Assembly: GCA_037200445.1 (NCBI GenBank)
Contig: JBBCGH010000001.1
Span: 3,162,001 to 3,226,000, forward strand
Origin: Alphaproteobacteria bacterium
Lineage (GTDB): Bacteria; Pseudomonadota; Alphaproteobacteria; Rhizobiales; Xanthobacteraceae
Reading direction: 5' to 3'
Length of the DNA stretch: 64,000 nt
Shown: piece after piece, positions 7,303 through 15,093 of the stretch
Position numbering within the stretch: the stretch's first letter is position 1
How the letters are laid out: the number at the start of each line of letters is the position of its first letter
Made by a program: the position numbers and the translations under genes
The notes under the pieces: generated by a model
Databases searched by the model: none
What the model saw: the letters and a program-made list of their open reading frames with translations, nothing else
Told to the model about the DNA's origin: nothing

Positions 7303-8780
7303 GGCCGACCGTCACGCTGCGCAAGGCTCTCGCAGACCCCGCGCTGCTCGGCACGATCTTGTCGGGCGATAGCTGGCGGGCGTGGCGGGTCCTGCTCATC
7401 GCGGCGATGGGCGAGCCGCTCACGGACGACGAACGGGTCATCTTCAAGAAGTTGACCGGGCGTGAACGCGAGCCGGGACAGCGCGTCGAAGAACTGCTCG
7501 GCGTTGTCGGGCGACGCGGCGGCAAGTCCCGCGCCATTGCGACGCTCGCAGCTTATATCGGAGGCCTGTGCGACCATCGCGACGTGATCGTGCGAGGCGA
7601 GTCAGCGGTCCTACTCTGTATCGCTCCCGACCAGCGCCAAGCGAATATTGCGCTCAGCTACGCGACCGCCGCATTCGAGGCGTCACCGATCATGCGGCAG
7701 CTTGTCGTCTCCAAGACGGCCGACACGCTGACGCTCGCAACCGGTGTAACCATCGAGGTCAGGTCGGCAAGCTTCCGGCGCTTGAGAGGGCCCTCATACT
7801 GCGGAATCATTGCCGACGAGGCGGCGTATCTTTTTGCCTCTGATGAAGGCAGTGCGAACGCTGACACTGAAATTCTAAATGCCGTGCGCCCCGGTCTCGC
7901 CACGACGCGCGGACCTCTCATCAGCATCTCGTCGCCGTATGCGAGGCGCGGCGAGGTTTGGACGACCTACAAGCGGCACTTCGGCCCGGAAGGCGATCCG
8001 CTAATCTTGGTCGCGCAAGGCACGTCCCGCGACTTCAACCCGTCGCTACCGCAAAGCGTAATCGACCGCGCGATGGAGCGTGACCCCGCCGCCGCCAGCG
8101 CTGAATATCTCGCACAGTTTCGTACTGATATTGAATCGCTGCTCACGCGCGAAGCCGTGGAGGCCTGCGTCGCTTTGGGCATCCGCGAACGCGCACCCGA
8201 GACCGGCGTCACATATTTTGGTTTCGTTGACCCCAGTGGGGGAAGTTCGGACAGCATGTCTGCGGCGTGTGGGCACCGGGAGGATGGTGTCGCGGTCATC
8301 GACGTTATCCGCGAACGACGGCCGCCATTCTCGCCGCAAGATGTCGTCGCCGAGTTCTCAGCTTTGTTCAAGGATTACCGCGTCGACAAGATCATCGGCG
8401 ACCGGTACGCGGGACTTTGGCCTGTTGAATCTTTCGCGCAGCACGACATTCGCTATGAGCAGTCAGCGAAGCCGAAAACCGACCTCTACCAAGCACTAGT
8501 CCCAGTCGTGAATAGCCAGCAGGTCTCGCTTCTCGAAAGCGAGCGGCTGACGTCCCAACTCATCAACCTTGAACGACGCACCGCGCGCGGTGGCCGGGAT
8601 TCAATCGATCACCCGCCCGGCGCGCACGATGACGTGGCGAACGCGGTCGCGGGTGTCGTCTCCTTGATCAACGTGCGATCGCGTTACGACAGCTCACTAT
8701 CTTGGGTTGATGATTTCACTAACGAAGAACGGAACGCGCAATTCCGCCGCGAAATGCTTCAACGCCTTGGCTACGCATAA
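7299..8780 (+). CDS. terL: Phage terminase large subunit-like ATPase/nuclease
   Basis: DNA-packaging motor of 493 aa. Walker A is GRRGGKS (71-77) and Walker B is GIIADE with Asp173-Glu174. A C-terminal RNase H-like nuclease domain shows acidic residues Asp311 (FVDPSGG), Asp368 (IIGDRY) and Asp444/445 (GAHDDVANA). These features match the TerL superfamily. Translation is probably coupled to the preceding gene. No portal or capsid gene follows, which is unusual for a prophage and points to a satellite or remnant that uses another phage's capsids. Both ATPase and nuclease motifs are intact, so the gene seems maintained. Confidence 0.87.
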   Translation: MRPTVTLRKALADPALLGTILSGDSWRAWRVLLIAAMGEPLTDDERVIFKKLTGREREPGQRVEELLGVVGRRGGKSRAIATLAAYIGGLCDHRDVIVRGESAVLLCIAPDQRQANIALSYATAAFEASPIMRQLVVSKTADTLTLATGVTIEVRSASFRRLRGPSYCGIIADEAAYLFASDEGSANADTEILNAVRPGLATTRGPLISISSPYARRGEVWTTYKRHFGPEGDPLILVAQGTSRDFNPSLPQSVIDRAMERDPAAASAEYLAQFRTDIESLLTREAVEACVALGIRERAPETGVTYFGFVDPSGGSSDSMSAACGHREDGVAVIDVIRERRPPFSPQDVVAEFSALFKDYRVDKIIGDRYAGLWPVESFAQHDIRYEQSAKPKTDLYQALVPVVNSQQVSLLESERLTSQLINLERRTARGGRDSIDHPPGAHDDVANAVAGVVSLINVRSRYDSSLSWVDDFTNEERNAQFRREMLQRLGYA

Positions 8781-8794
8781 AGGAGACTACGAAA

Positions 8795-9133
8795 ATGACT
8801 ACCCTCGTTAATGACGATGACTTCACGCTGATCGACGGCCGCAAGGTTCTGAAGGACGGCAAGAAGATCACTGTGGGACTCACGCTTGTCGACAACAGCA
8901 TGGTCGAGGACACGGGCGCGCTCCATCGCCCCGGCACTCGGCTGTCGACCGATGCGACGGCGACCGAAACCCGGTCTACAGCCTATTCCGGATATCTCGC
9001 GGACCTTGGGGACGCGTGGCGGCATCCCGGCGGCGATGAGAAAGCGCCCGTCATCACCGACAGCCGTGAAGCGGCAATCGCCCAGCGCGACCGCGAGCTA
9101 GCCGACGCTTGGAAGGGAGGCGTCAATGTCTAA
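8795..9133 (+). CDS. Hypothetical protein of the terminase operon
   Basis: A 112-aa protein I do not recognise. It begins 14 bp after terL with a strong AAAGGAGAC ribosome binding site. It is acidic, soluble and low in cysteine, and its middle carries many Thr, Ala and Asp residues. Its stop overlaps the next gene by eight bases. Tight packing puts it in one transcription unit with the terminase pair, so a role in packaging or capsid redirection is possible but untested. Confidence 0.6.
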   Translation: MTTLVNDDDFTLIDGRKVLKDGKKITVGLTLVDNSMVEDTGALHRPGTRLSTDATATETRSTAYSGYLADLGDAWRHPGGDEKAPVITDSREAAIAQRDRELADAWKGGVNV

Positions 9134-9998
9134 GCTCCCGCCGCTCGCGCGCGCGAAGATGTCTCTGCTCGCGCAACAAGCTGACGACATGGATGCCTTA
9201 GCCGGGATGTCGCTCGCGAACGTCAAAGCGACCGAGGCTAAACTAGGCCGAACGCTGGAAGCGCTGGAGACCGCCGACAGCGAACAACGAACCGAGCAGT
9301 TGAAGGCGGACGCGCACGCGCTGGGCACCGAGTTGGAGACGCTTCGCACGACGCAAGCCGAGCGTTTTGCTCGCCGCAACGCCGCGCGCACGCTCTTCAC
9401 GTCGATCAGTGGTTGGGTCGACAAGCTCCCGCCGAACGTGACGTTGGCGAGCGTGCCCCCTCCCGCGCGCGAGCCGGGCGACGAAAGGACCCGCGCCACC
9501 TGCGACCGGCACCGAAAGGAGATTGCCGAACTTCAAAAGCAAATCGACGCGACACGGAAAGCGCCTCTCACTCATTCCGAAGCGAAGCACTGGGTACTCG
9601 GTTGGATCGATCGCCACGCCCGCCTAGGCCGTCCGCACATCGTTGTGGATAGCGAGAAGGCGGACGTGTTTTTTCAAAACGCGCGCGCGTTGGTCCCCGG
9701 CGACCGGCTCGCGCTGCCTGCGTCGGCCGACCTGTTCGTCTGGCTCTTTCGCGATGAGGTCACCGTCGCGCTCAGCCGCGAGGTCGATGCGCGAACGCTG
9801 GACGGCGCGATGAGCCGTGAGGAGCGAGCGGCGAACCTCGTGACGCTTCGCGCGGCGCTGCTCGATGTTGAGCGCGCCGAAGAGGCCGCCATCGTTCGCG
9901 CGGCAGAGGAAGGAACGATTATCGCGCGGCGCGCGGACGCCAATCCGCTCGCCGTTCTCGGAGTCCAGTTTGTCGGCGCGGCTTCGAAGGCGGCTTAG
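9126..9998 (+). CDS. Hypothetical coiled-coil protein of the terminase operon
   Basis: A 290-aa protein of unknown function, overlapping the previous gene by eight bases with GGAGG just before its ATG. Residues about 15-85 and 115-145 are heptad-rich and should form coiled coils (AKLGRTLEALETADSEQ; KEIAELQKQIDATRK). The second half looks globular, with an Ala/Arg-rich helical end. No membrane segment or signal peptide. Last substantial gene of the forward operon; the cargo operon converges on it. Confidence 0.65.
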   Translation: MSKLPPLARAKMSLLAQQADDMDALAGMSLANVKATEAKLGRTLEALETADSEQRTEQLKADAHALGTELETLRTTQAERFARRNAARTLFTSISGWVDKLPPNVTLASVPPPAREPGDERTRATCDRHRKEIAELQKQIDATRKAPLTHSEAKHWVLGWIDRHARLGRPHIVVDSEKADVFFQNARALVPGDRLALPASADLFVWLFRDEVTVALSREVDARTLDGAMSREERAANLVTLRAALLDVERAEEAAIVRAAEEGTIIARRADANPLAVLGVQFVGAASKAA

Positions 9999-10031
9999 CG
10001 CATAACCGCCCAAAGGAGACGAGCGCCGACA

Positions 10032-10148
10032 TTGCCTCCCGGTTTGGACCCATCACGCCAATCCGGGAACGCGCCCAGCGGCAGGTGGTGCGTGTCTGGA
10101 AAAACAACGGCCGCCGCCCGTCACGTTGAGCTCACCGGCCCGGCGTGA
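10032..10148 (+). CDS. Possible 38-aa protein at the end of the terminase operon
   Basis: A TTG codon at 10032 opens a 38-codon frame (starting PPGLDPSRQSGNAPSG) that ends at TGA 10146-10148. It is preceded by AAAGGAGAC at 10012-10020, the same ribosome binding sequence that precedes the gene at 8795. The spacing of about 12 bases is long and the start is weak. A second frame over the same bases is also open, so this is tentative. Confidence 0.25.
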   Translation: MPPGLDPSRQSGNAPSGRWCVSGKTTAAARHVELTGPA

Positions 10149-10158
10149 CGGGCACCTC

Positions 10159-11508
10159 TTACGGGATGTACTTCAAAACAAAATCCGCGAGCCCAACAAA
10201 GATACCTCTATCGACCAACACCGCTTGTGCCTCAGTCGGATTGCTAGTTGTATAACTTTTGGCCTTCTGTCGGATAAGAGGTAATGCGGCGAATTGGTTT
10301 CCCGCTATTTCCATGGGCCCAAAGCCATTCCAGTCTGCCCCCTTGACGAACGCCGCGACCAGTTTCAGAGCATCAGCATTAGTGAGCACCGCGGCCAAAG
10401 GCGGGTCTAACGGCGGAACTGCCTGAGCAAAGGCATTTGAAGTCGTCCATTGCGATGAGCTTGCCCGTTCGAGGTATCCGGCGAAAAGTCTGCTCAAGAT
10501 ATTCGGTGCGTTCGCGCAGTCGCTGATCAGGTTGGGTATGTCCGGCGTATTCACCACAACCCAGTCAACGAAGTCTCCCATTTCCGATATCATGATGGCC
10601 TCGCCGAACTCCCTAAGGCAGGCTCCTAGGATATGCGCTGGGCTGCGGAGTTGTGAGTATGGCGCAATGGATCCAAATTCCGCTGCATTCTTGAGCAGCA
10701 ACGCCCGTGTTCGCTGGCGGGTGATATTGTCGACCTCCGGCAATAGGCGAGGGTCCGCCGCTATCAACATCGAAATAAATTCTGAATTTGTATCCACAGA
10801 AGCCATGGGCTTCATTAGAGCTGTTGTCATACATTTCCGGATTTGGTCGTCACGCTTGGACGCCCACGCTAGTAGGAAATGCCTCGCGTTCCTGCCGGCA
10901 TCGGGATCGGAGCCGTTACTGGTAGCAACCAGCTTTGATATGAGAAACGGAATTGCTGTTGGATCGAGATTTTCGGTTTCATGCTCAGCGACAGCACGCA
11001 TGTCCGGTAGCATTGTGGAAGGAAAAAAGTTCTTGTCGGCAATCTTCGAAATGATCTCATCGACTATGTATGATGTTTGCCTTATGGGCTTGCTTATAAA
11101 CTTTTGAATAGCTTCGGAAAATACAAATCTAGCTTCCTCCGCTGTCACCTCATGCCCTGACGGATGGGCGGCTTTGTTCCTATGATCATTCAGCTGCTCA
11201 AGACGCTGAGCTTCGAGTTCGGAAATTATCTTTGCTGTCTTAAGCTTATGAATAAGCGGAGTTTCGAATACCTTTTGAGCTGCGGCCAACGGCTCAATTG
11301 CGTCAGACACGGCCTTAGCGACAGTGCTGGTAGGCGCTATCGCTTTGATCTTTGCCCGCAAATCGTCGAACAAAGCGATATTGGTTAAGACAATACATGC
11401 GCGGAATGCGCCGGTACCATAGCAGGCAAGTGCCTCTCGCAGAAAATTGGAAATGTCCTTGTTGCTCACCGTGCCAATGAGTTCTTCCATGTCGCTTAAG
11501 CCAGCCAC
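10159..11508 (-). CDS. HEPN-motif protein, candidate abortive-infection effector
   Basis: A 449-aa protein whose first 150 residues resemble the DUF4145/HEPN helical fold. A conserved-looking LNDHRNKAAHP segment gives the Arg110-x4-His115 motif that is the RNase active site in HEPN proteins. The remaining 300 residues are helical, perhaps repeat-like, and unrecognised; they could sense infection. No membrane segment. The start is a GTG at 11508 with GGAGG upstream; ATG 11490 is an alternative. It is the last gene of a three-gene minus-strand operon, 18 bp after the 75-aa gene. HEPN RNases are frequent in toxin-antitoxin and phage-defence systems, so an abortive role is inferred. Confidence 0.72.
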   Translation of the reverse strand: MAGLSDMEELIGTVSNKDISNFLREALACYGTGAFRACIVLTNIALFDDLRAKIKAIAPTSTVAKAVSDAIEPLAAAQKVFETPLIHKLKTAKIISELEAQRLEQLNDHRNKAAHPSGHEVTAEEARFVFSEAIQKFISKPIRQTSYIVDEIISKIADKNFFPSTMLPDMRAVAEHETENLDPTAIPFLISKLVATSNGSDPDAGRNARHFLLAWASKRDDQIRKCMTTALMKPMASVDTNSEFISMLIAADPRLLPEVDNITRQRTRALLLKNAAEFGSIAPYSQLRSPAHILGACLREFGEAIMISEMGDFVDWVVVNTPDIPNLISDCANAPNILSRLFAGYLERASSSQWTTSNAFAQAVPPLDPPLAAVLTNADALKLVAAFVKGADWNGFGPMEIAGNQFAALPLIRQKAKSYTTSNPTEAQAVLVDRGIFVGLADFVLKYIP

Positions 11509-11526
11509 GACCGCCTCCGACGCTGT

Positions 11527-11754
11527 TCACTCGCGGTTGGGTATCGAATCATGCAGATGTTCGCTGATCGAATGGATCGCATCGGCTAGTTCGTTTGGGT
11601 CTCCCGCCTCGCGATGCGCAATTGCCGTTTCCTGAACTCTCGCGACGAATTCATGAGCATCGATCACTCCTCGTTGATGGAGGTCCATGATCAATGTCCG
11701 CATGACGGATAGCATACCCAGAACGAGACGATCGCCGCGCACCCTCTTATTCAT
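11527..11754 (-). CDS. Small protein between the Mrr and HEPN genes, possible antitoxin or adaptor
   Basis: A 75-aa protein I do not recognise. ATG 11754 follows AGGAG and lies 7 bp after the Mrr stop codon; the frame is open upstream to 11832, but that part overlaps the Mrr gene. The sequence is helical (LVLGMLSVMRTLIMDLHQRG, then a His/Glu-rich C-terminus). Size and position next to a HEPN gene suggest an antitoxin or a regulatory subunit, but no family supports it. Confidence 0.62.
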   Translation of the reverse strand: MNKRVRGDRLVLGMLSVMRTLIMDLHQRGVIDAHEFVARVQETAIAHREAGDPNELADAIHSISEHLHDSIPNRE

Positions 11755-11761
11755 CGATCTC

Positions 11762-12697
11762 CTACTCTTCGCTGAAGAAATCTTCGTCGACTTTCTTGAT
11801 GTGCAGCGTATCCGCGATGCGCACACCGACATTATGTCTCAGCATTAGAGCGGTAAGTTGAGCGCCGTCTATTAGCACCATCTTGAAAGGATGCTTCTCA
11901 GCGAAGTCATAAGCGGGTTTCGTGAAGTACGATGTCGTGACGAACACCCCCTTGCTCGCCTTGTGTGCGCCGAGGCTTCCGCTGAACGCCCGAACCTCTG
12001 GTTCGCTCACCGGGCTATCCGCTTTGTAACGCTTCGCCTGTAGATACACGCGGTCAAGGCCCAATGGGTCCTGATCGATGACGCCGTCGATGCCGCCGTC
12101 TCCGCTCTTGCCGATGGCCCGACCAGCTTCCTCTCTGGCGCCGCCGTAGCCCATTCCAAGTAGCAACGAGACGATAAGGTTCTCGAAAAATGCTGGAGGG
12201 GCGGCGAGGATGCGGTTCAACAACTCGCTGCCGAGTGCTGCCTCTATGTCGGAGATCGTTGATCGCAGAAGTTCGTCGGGCGTAGCCAAACTCGCCGTCG
12301 TGCTGCCGACGCTTCCCGCAATTGTCGTTGTCTCTGGTTCGTCGCTCGCAACACGACTGCGGTTTTTGAACTCATTGAACTCCGGATATCGCTCAAGCAG
12401 CGTGTTGTCGACGCGGGCGGGGTTCTCCTTCAGTACCTCCATGCCTCGCTCAGTAATTTTGAAGTGTGCGCGGCGCGTGCTTTCCAAAAGCTTCGCTTGT
12501 GTCAGATAAGTGCGCGCCCACTGGACCCGGCTGTACAGAACCGTCTGACCGCCGCTCGGCAGGATTTGCGAACGCTCTTCCTCTGAAATGCCAAGCGTTT
12601 GACCGATCTTCTCGACGCTATGATTTATCCGATGCTCTTGGCCGTCGCCTGCGAGCTTTAGGAGCGGTAGCATCAGGGTTTGGTAGTCGGGAATCAT
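11762..12697 (-). CDS. mrr: Mrr-type restriction endonuclease
   Basis: A 311-aa protein, close to the 304 aa of E. coli Mrr. An N-terminal winged-helix Mrr_N domain (about 1-95) is followed by a PD-(D/E)xK-type Mrr catalytic domain (about 160-295). Visible catalytic features are Glu172 (FENLIV), the GDGGIDG motif with Asp200 and Asp204, and Gln220-Lys222 (LQAKRY). Mrr enzymes cut DNA with foreign methylation and act in phage restriction. The gene leads the minus-strand cargo operon of the element, followed by the 75-aa and HEPN genes. No methyltransferase accompanies it, as expected for a type IV-like enzyme. Confidence 0.92.
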   Translation of the reverse strand: MIPDYQTLMLPLLKLAGDGQEHRINHSVEKIGQTLGISEEERSQILPSGGQTVLYSRVQWARTYLTQAKLLESTRRAHFKITERGMEVLKENPARVDNTLLERYPEFNEFKNRSRVASDEPETTTIAGSVGSTTASLATPDELLRSTISDIEAALGSELLNRILAAPPAFFENLIVSLLLGMGYGGAREEAGRAIGKSGDGGIDGVIDQDPLGLDRVYLQAKRYKADSPVSEPEVRAFSGSLGAHKASKGVFVTTSYFTKPAYDFAEKHPFKMVLIDGAQLTALMLRHNVGVRIADTLHIKKVDEDFFSEE

Positions 12698-12765
12698 TTT
12701 GTATCCGCGCGTGCGAACCGACAGAACGGAGTTGCGATCATAGTGGCATCTGGCACAATAGCCAC

Positions 12766-12954
12766 ATGCCTTGGTGGCGAAAGGCGATCCTTCTCATAAT
12801 CTATGGCTCGATGGTCGTTATCGGGTTGCCGATGGCGTTCGCTTGGCTAGTTGTCGGAGGAAGGGGCATCATATTCGCAGCGGGCGGCTTCTTGGCTCTG
12901 TTCGGCGGTTACATGATCTGGACGGACTTTTTCAATCCAAAAGAGCGGTTGTAG
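12766..12954 (+). CDS. Small two-helix membrane protein, divergent from mrr
   Basis: A 62-aa protein starting MPWWRKAILLIIYGSM. It has two hydrophobic segments (about 7-33 and 36-55) and a charged tail NPKERL. It begins 68 bp from the divergent mrr start, so the two genes share a promoter region. No clear ribosome binding site. It could be a membrane partner of the defence operon or an unrelated cargo gene; the function is unknown. Confidence 0.55.
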   Translation: MPWWRKAILLIIYGSMVVIGLPMAFAWLVVGGRGIIFAAGGFLALFGGYMIWTDFFNPKERL

Positions 12955-13221
12955 TTGGAGCGCGCATATGGGCTTAGGGGACGATGGCTGACCGCCGACC
13001 AACCAGACGCTTCAACCCACGCGTCCGCGAGCCGGTCGGCCGGGGTCCGCGAACGGCCGCAACGCGGCGACGAACTGGCGCGGCTGATCGAGAGCGGCGA
13101 CTACAGCACAGAGACGATGGAGCGGATGGCGGAGTTGCTAGGGCAGAACGGGCCGGGATGGCGCCCGTCACTTCATCCGAATGAAGCCGTGCCCGAGGGT
13201 CCCAAGCGAAGTGGGCGATAG
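12955..13221 (+). CDS. Doubtful small protein at the right end of the element
   Basis: A TTG at 12955, directly after the previous stop codon, opens an 88-codon frame. The second half (GDELARLIESGDYSTETMERMAELL) looks like a helical acidic protein. The first half is Arg-rich and other frames over the same bases are open too. It could be a decayed gene or a real one with a later start. Confidence 0.22.
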   Translation: MERAYGLRGRWLTADQPDASTHASASRSAGVRERPQRGDELARLIESGDYSTETMERMAELLGQNGPGWRPSLHPNEAVPEGPKRSGR

Positions 13222-13656
13222 GCAAAGCCCTTCTTGCTCGCGAGTTGCTCGTAGGTCATCCCGTCACGGTAGAGCTTCCAATGGCGAGCGCCGTGTGAGT
13301 TTGGCTGACGGGGGTTTTTTCGAGACGAGCTTTTTGAGCTTCATCCCGGAGAATTTCGAGCGCGAGCGTTTCATCGATCCGTCCTCCCTGTTAGGCGAGC
13401 GCGATCAACGCGCGGCGTCGCGGCACGAATGCGACGGCTTTTAGTTAAACGCGGATATCGGCGCGGCGAGGTTATGGCGCTCGCTCGCGGGACCCCAGCG
13501 CCCACGAATTCCGGCCCCGCCGAACACGTATTCCGGCCGGGAGGCCCCGAGACACAGGCCCGGGGCGCGCCGTGTTCTACGCCCCGCTAGAACACGCCCC
13601 CGGGCGGGTTGCGAGCGGAGGTGGTGGGTCGCGGTCCCGGGCGCGGTCCCGAGACG
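13222..13656. other. Gene-free right end of the element
   Basis: No credible gene. The region holds GC-rich inverted repeats, including a perfect 8-bp pair GTGTTCTA/TAGAACAC (13572-13579 and 13588-13595) with an 8-base loop. ATTCCGGCC occurs twice (about 13508 and 13530). Such repeats near an att end could be integrase or packaging signals, or terminators of the forward genes. Confidence 0.4.
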
Positions 13657-13678
13657 AAAATCGGGCCGTCAGGCCCGA
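13657..13678 (-). terminator. Rho-independent terminator downstream of tRNA-Asn
   Basis: On the minus strand a perfect 7-bp stem TCGGGCC/GGCCCGA with a 4-base loop (13661-13678) is followed by TTTT (13660-13657). It lies 31 bp past the end of tRNA-Asn and would end transcription of the tRNAs before it enters the element. It is inside the element, so the mobile DNA supplies it. Confidence 0.65.
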
Positions 13679-13706
13679 CTTCAAACTCAGCTAAGTTGTT
13701 GAAAAT

Positions 13707-13754
13707 GTTTGGCTCCCCGGGCCGGATTCGAACCAGCGACCAACCGGTTAACAG
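13707..13754. repeat. tRNA-proximal attachment site (48-bp direct repeat)
   Basis: Perfect copy of 1673-1720, covering the 3' part of tRNA-Asn from the anticodon loop through the encoded CCA, plus a few bases beyond. Bases from 13755 rightward belong to the host tRNA 5' part. Recombination between the two copies would excise a circle of about 12 kb and leave an intact tRNA gene. Confidence 0.9.
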
Positions 13755-13784
13755 CCGGTTGCTCTACCACTGAGCTACCGGGGA
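13710..13784 (-). tRNA. tRNA-Asn (anticodon GUU)
   Basis: The minus strand folds as a 75-nt tRNA with CCA encoded. Acceptor stem is TCCCCGG/CCGGGGA, the D arm contains AGCTCAGTGGTAGAGC, the anticodon loop is CTGTTAA, and the T arm contains GGTTCGAATCC. Discriminator is G. It is the integration target of the neighbouring element, which restores its 3' part, so the gene should stay functional. Confidence 0.97.
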
Positions 13785-14009
13785 ACACTTGTGCGCCGGC
13801 GGCAGCGGCCGACGCGTCGGGGCTATATCAAAGGTGTTACGGCTTTGCAAAAGCCTTCGTGGGCTCACCGAAGCGCCCGCGACGCCACGCGAGAAAGACC
13901 TGGCACGTCGTTGAACGGACGCGCCGAAGCCCCTGCGGCGACTCGGATTCTTCTCGCCGGACGGGCAGGGCGCGGCGGGCCGCGCTCAGGTCTGACACTC
14001 GACGAAATC

Positions 14010-14083
14010 TGGAGGCCACGGCCGGAATTGAACCGGCGTACCCGGTTTTGCAGACCGGTGCGTAACCACTCCGCCACGTGGCC
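14010..14083 (-). tRNA. tRNA-Cys (anticodon GCA)
   Basis: A 74-nt minus-strand cloverleaf with CCA encoded. Acceptor stem is GGCCACG/CGTGGCC with discriminator U, as in Cys tRNAs. The anticodon loop CTGCAAA gives GCA, and the T arm contains GGTTCAATTCC. It lies 225 bp upstream of tRNA-Asn in the same orientation, so the two may be co-transcribed. Confidence 0.97.
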
Positions 14084-14235
14084 GGGATTTCGGCGGAGCT
14101 CTAACTGACTCCGGCCGGAGAGGCGGCCTTGCTATACAAGAGGCCAAGCAGGGCGGCAATGCCGCGAAACCTTGCGTTTCGGCCGGCACTGCCGCAAAAG
14201 ATCGCGCGAGTTTTGGCTTCAGGACGGGGATCCGC

Positions 14236-14892
14236 ATGGACTACGCGCGGGCGCGGCGCACCATGGTCGACAATCAGGTGCGGCCCGCCGACGTCACCGA
14301 CCTGCGCATCATCGCAGCGCTGCTCGACGTTCCGCGCGAGCGTTTCGTTTCGCCCGCGCAACGCGCGGTCGCCTATCTGGACATCGATCTGCCGGCGGCC
14401 CACGGCTCGGCGCGAGTGATGCTCAAGCCGATGGTCTTCGGCAAGCTGTTGCAGGCGGCCGGCATCGCCGGAACCGACCGCGTGCTCGATGTCGGCTGTG
14501 CCACCGGCTATTCCTCCGCGGTGCTCGGCAAGCTCGCGGCGAGCGTGGTGGCGCTGGAAGAGGATACGGCGCTTGCGCGGGACGCGGCATCTAATCTCGC
14601 GGCCGTCGGTGCCTCGAATGTCAGCGTGGCGAACGCTCCGCTGACGGCGGGATCGCCGCAAGGCGGTCCCTACGACGTGATCCTGCTCGAAGGCCGCAGC
14701 GAGGTCGCGCCGGAGCCGCTGATCGCGCAGCTCAAGGAGGGCGGACGGCTCCTTGCCGTGATCGGCAGCGGACCCATGGGCAAGGCGACGATCTACCGCA
14801 AGGCCGGCGCACAGGCGACGGGTGTGCCATTGTTCGATGCCGCGGCCCCTGTGTTGCCCGGATTCGTCAAGCCGCCCGAATTCGTGTTCTAG
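14236..14892 (+). CDS. pcm: Protein-L-isoaspartate O-methyltransferase family protein
   Basis: SAM-dependent methyltransferase of 218 aa that is expected to repair isoaspartyl residues in aged proteins. The PIMT N-terminal region is recognisable (MVDNQVRPADVTD), followed by the SAM-binding motif VLDVGCATGYSSAVL, an acidic motif VALEED and YDVILLEG. This short version next to tolC is a conserved pair in Hyphomicrobiales. The exact methyl acceptor of this subgroup is less certain than for E. coli Pcm. It ends about 200 bp before tolC on the same strand. Confidence 0.85.
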   Translation: MDYARARRTMVDNQVRPADVTDLRIIAALLDVPRERFVSPAQRAVAYLDIDLPAAHGSARVMLKPMVFGKLLQAAGIAGTDRVLDVGCATGYSSAVLGKLAASVVALEEDTALARDAASNLAAVGASNVSVANAPLTAGSPQGGPYDVILLEGRSEVAPEPLIAQLKEGGRLLAVIGSGPMGKATIYRKAGAQATGVPLFDAAAPVLPGFVKPPEFVF

Positions 14893-15093
14893 CGGCACGG
14901 CAGTACCGCTGCGCGCGGAATGACTTACCGCCAGTGCGGGTCAGTGTGGCGCGCTTGCGCCAGTGCACAGCTTTTATCCCCACCGGCCGGGCGAGGGGTT
15001 TCATCAAGTCGATGCGCCGCCTATGATTCTGACGCTGGAGAGCAGCCGGCGGCCACAGCCGGCGCCGCTCCGGTATCGGGTGGACGGGGTCAA

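Larger units (their letters stand above)
1673..13754. mobile_element. 12-kb integrative element in tRNA-Asn, phage-satellite-like
   Basis: The element is bounded by perfect 48-bp direct repeats, with the functional tRNA-Asn restored at the right end. It carries a tyrosine integrase, an AlpA-like regulator, a primase/helicase, an iteron array, a small/large terminase-like pair, two unrecognised genes, and a reverse-strand operon with a HEPN-motif protein and an Mrr nuclease. I see no capsid, portal, tail, relaxase or conjugation gene. Integrase plus AlpA plus primase plus packaging gene is the pattern of phage satellites, and reverse-strand defence cargo at one end is common in them. The alternative is a decayed prophage. 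The boundaries are secure and the biological class is inferred. Confidence 0.85.

Noticed and set aside
13709-14065. Forward reading frame of 118 codons over the tRNA genes
   Set aside because: It is the translation of antisense tRNA-Asn and tRNA-Cys (AGFEPATNRLTAG pattern), a well-known false protein.
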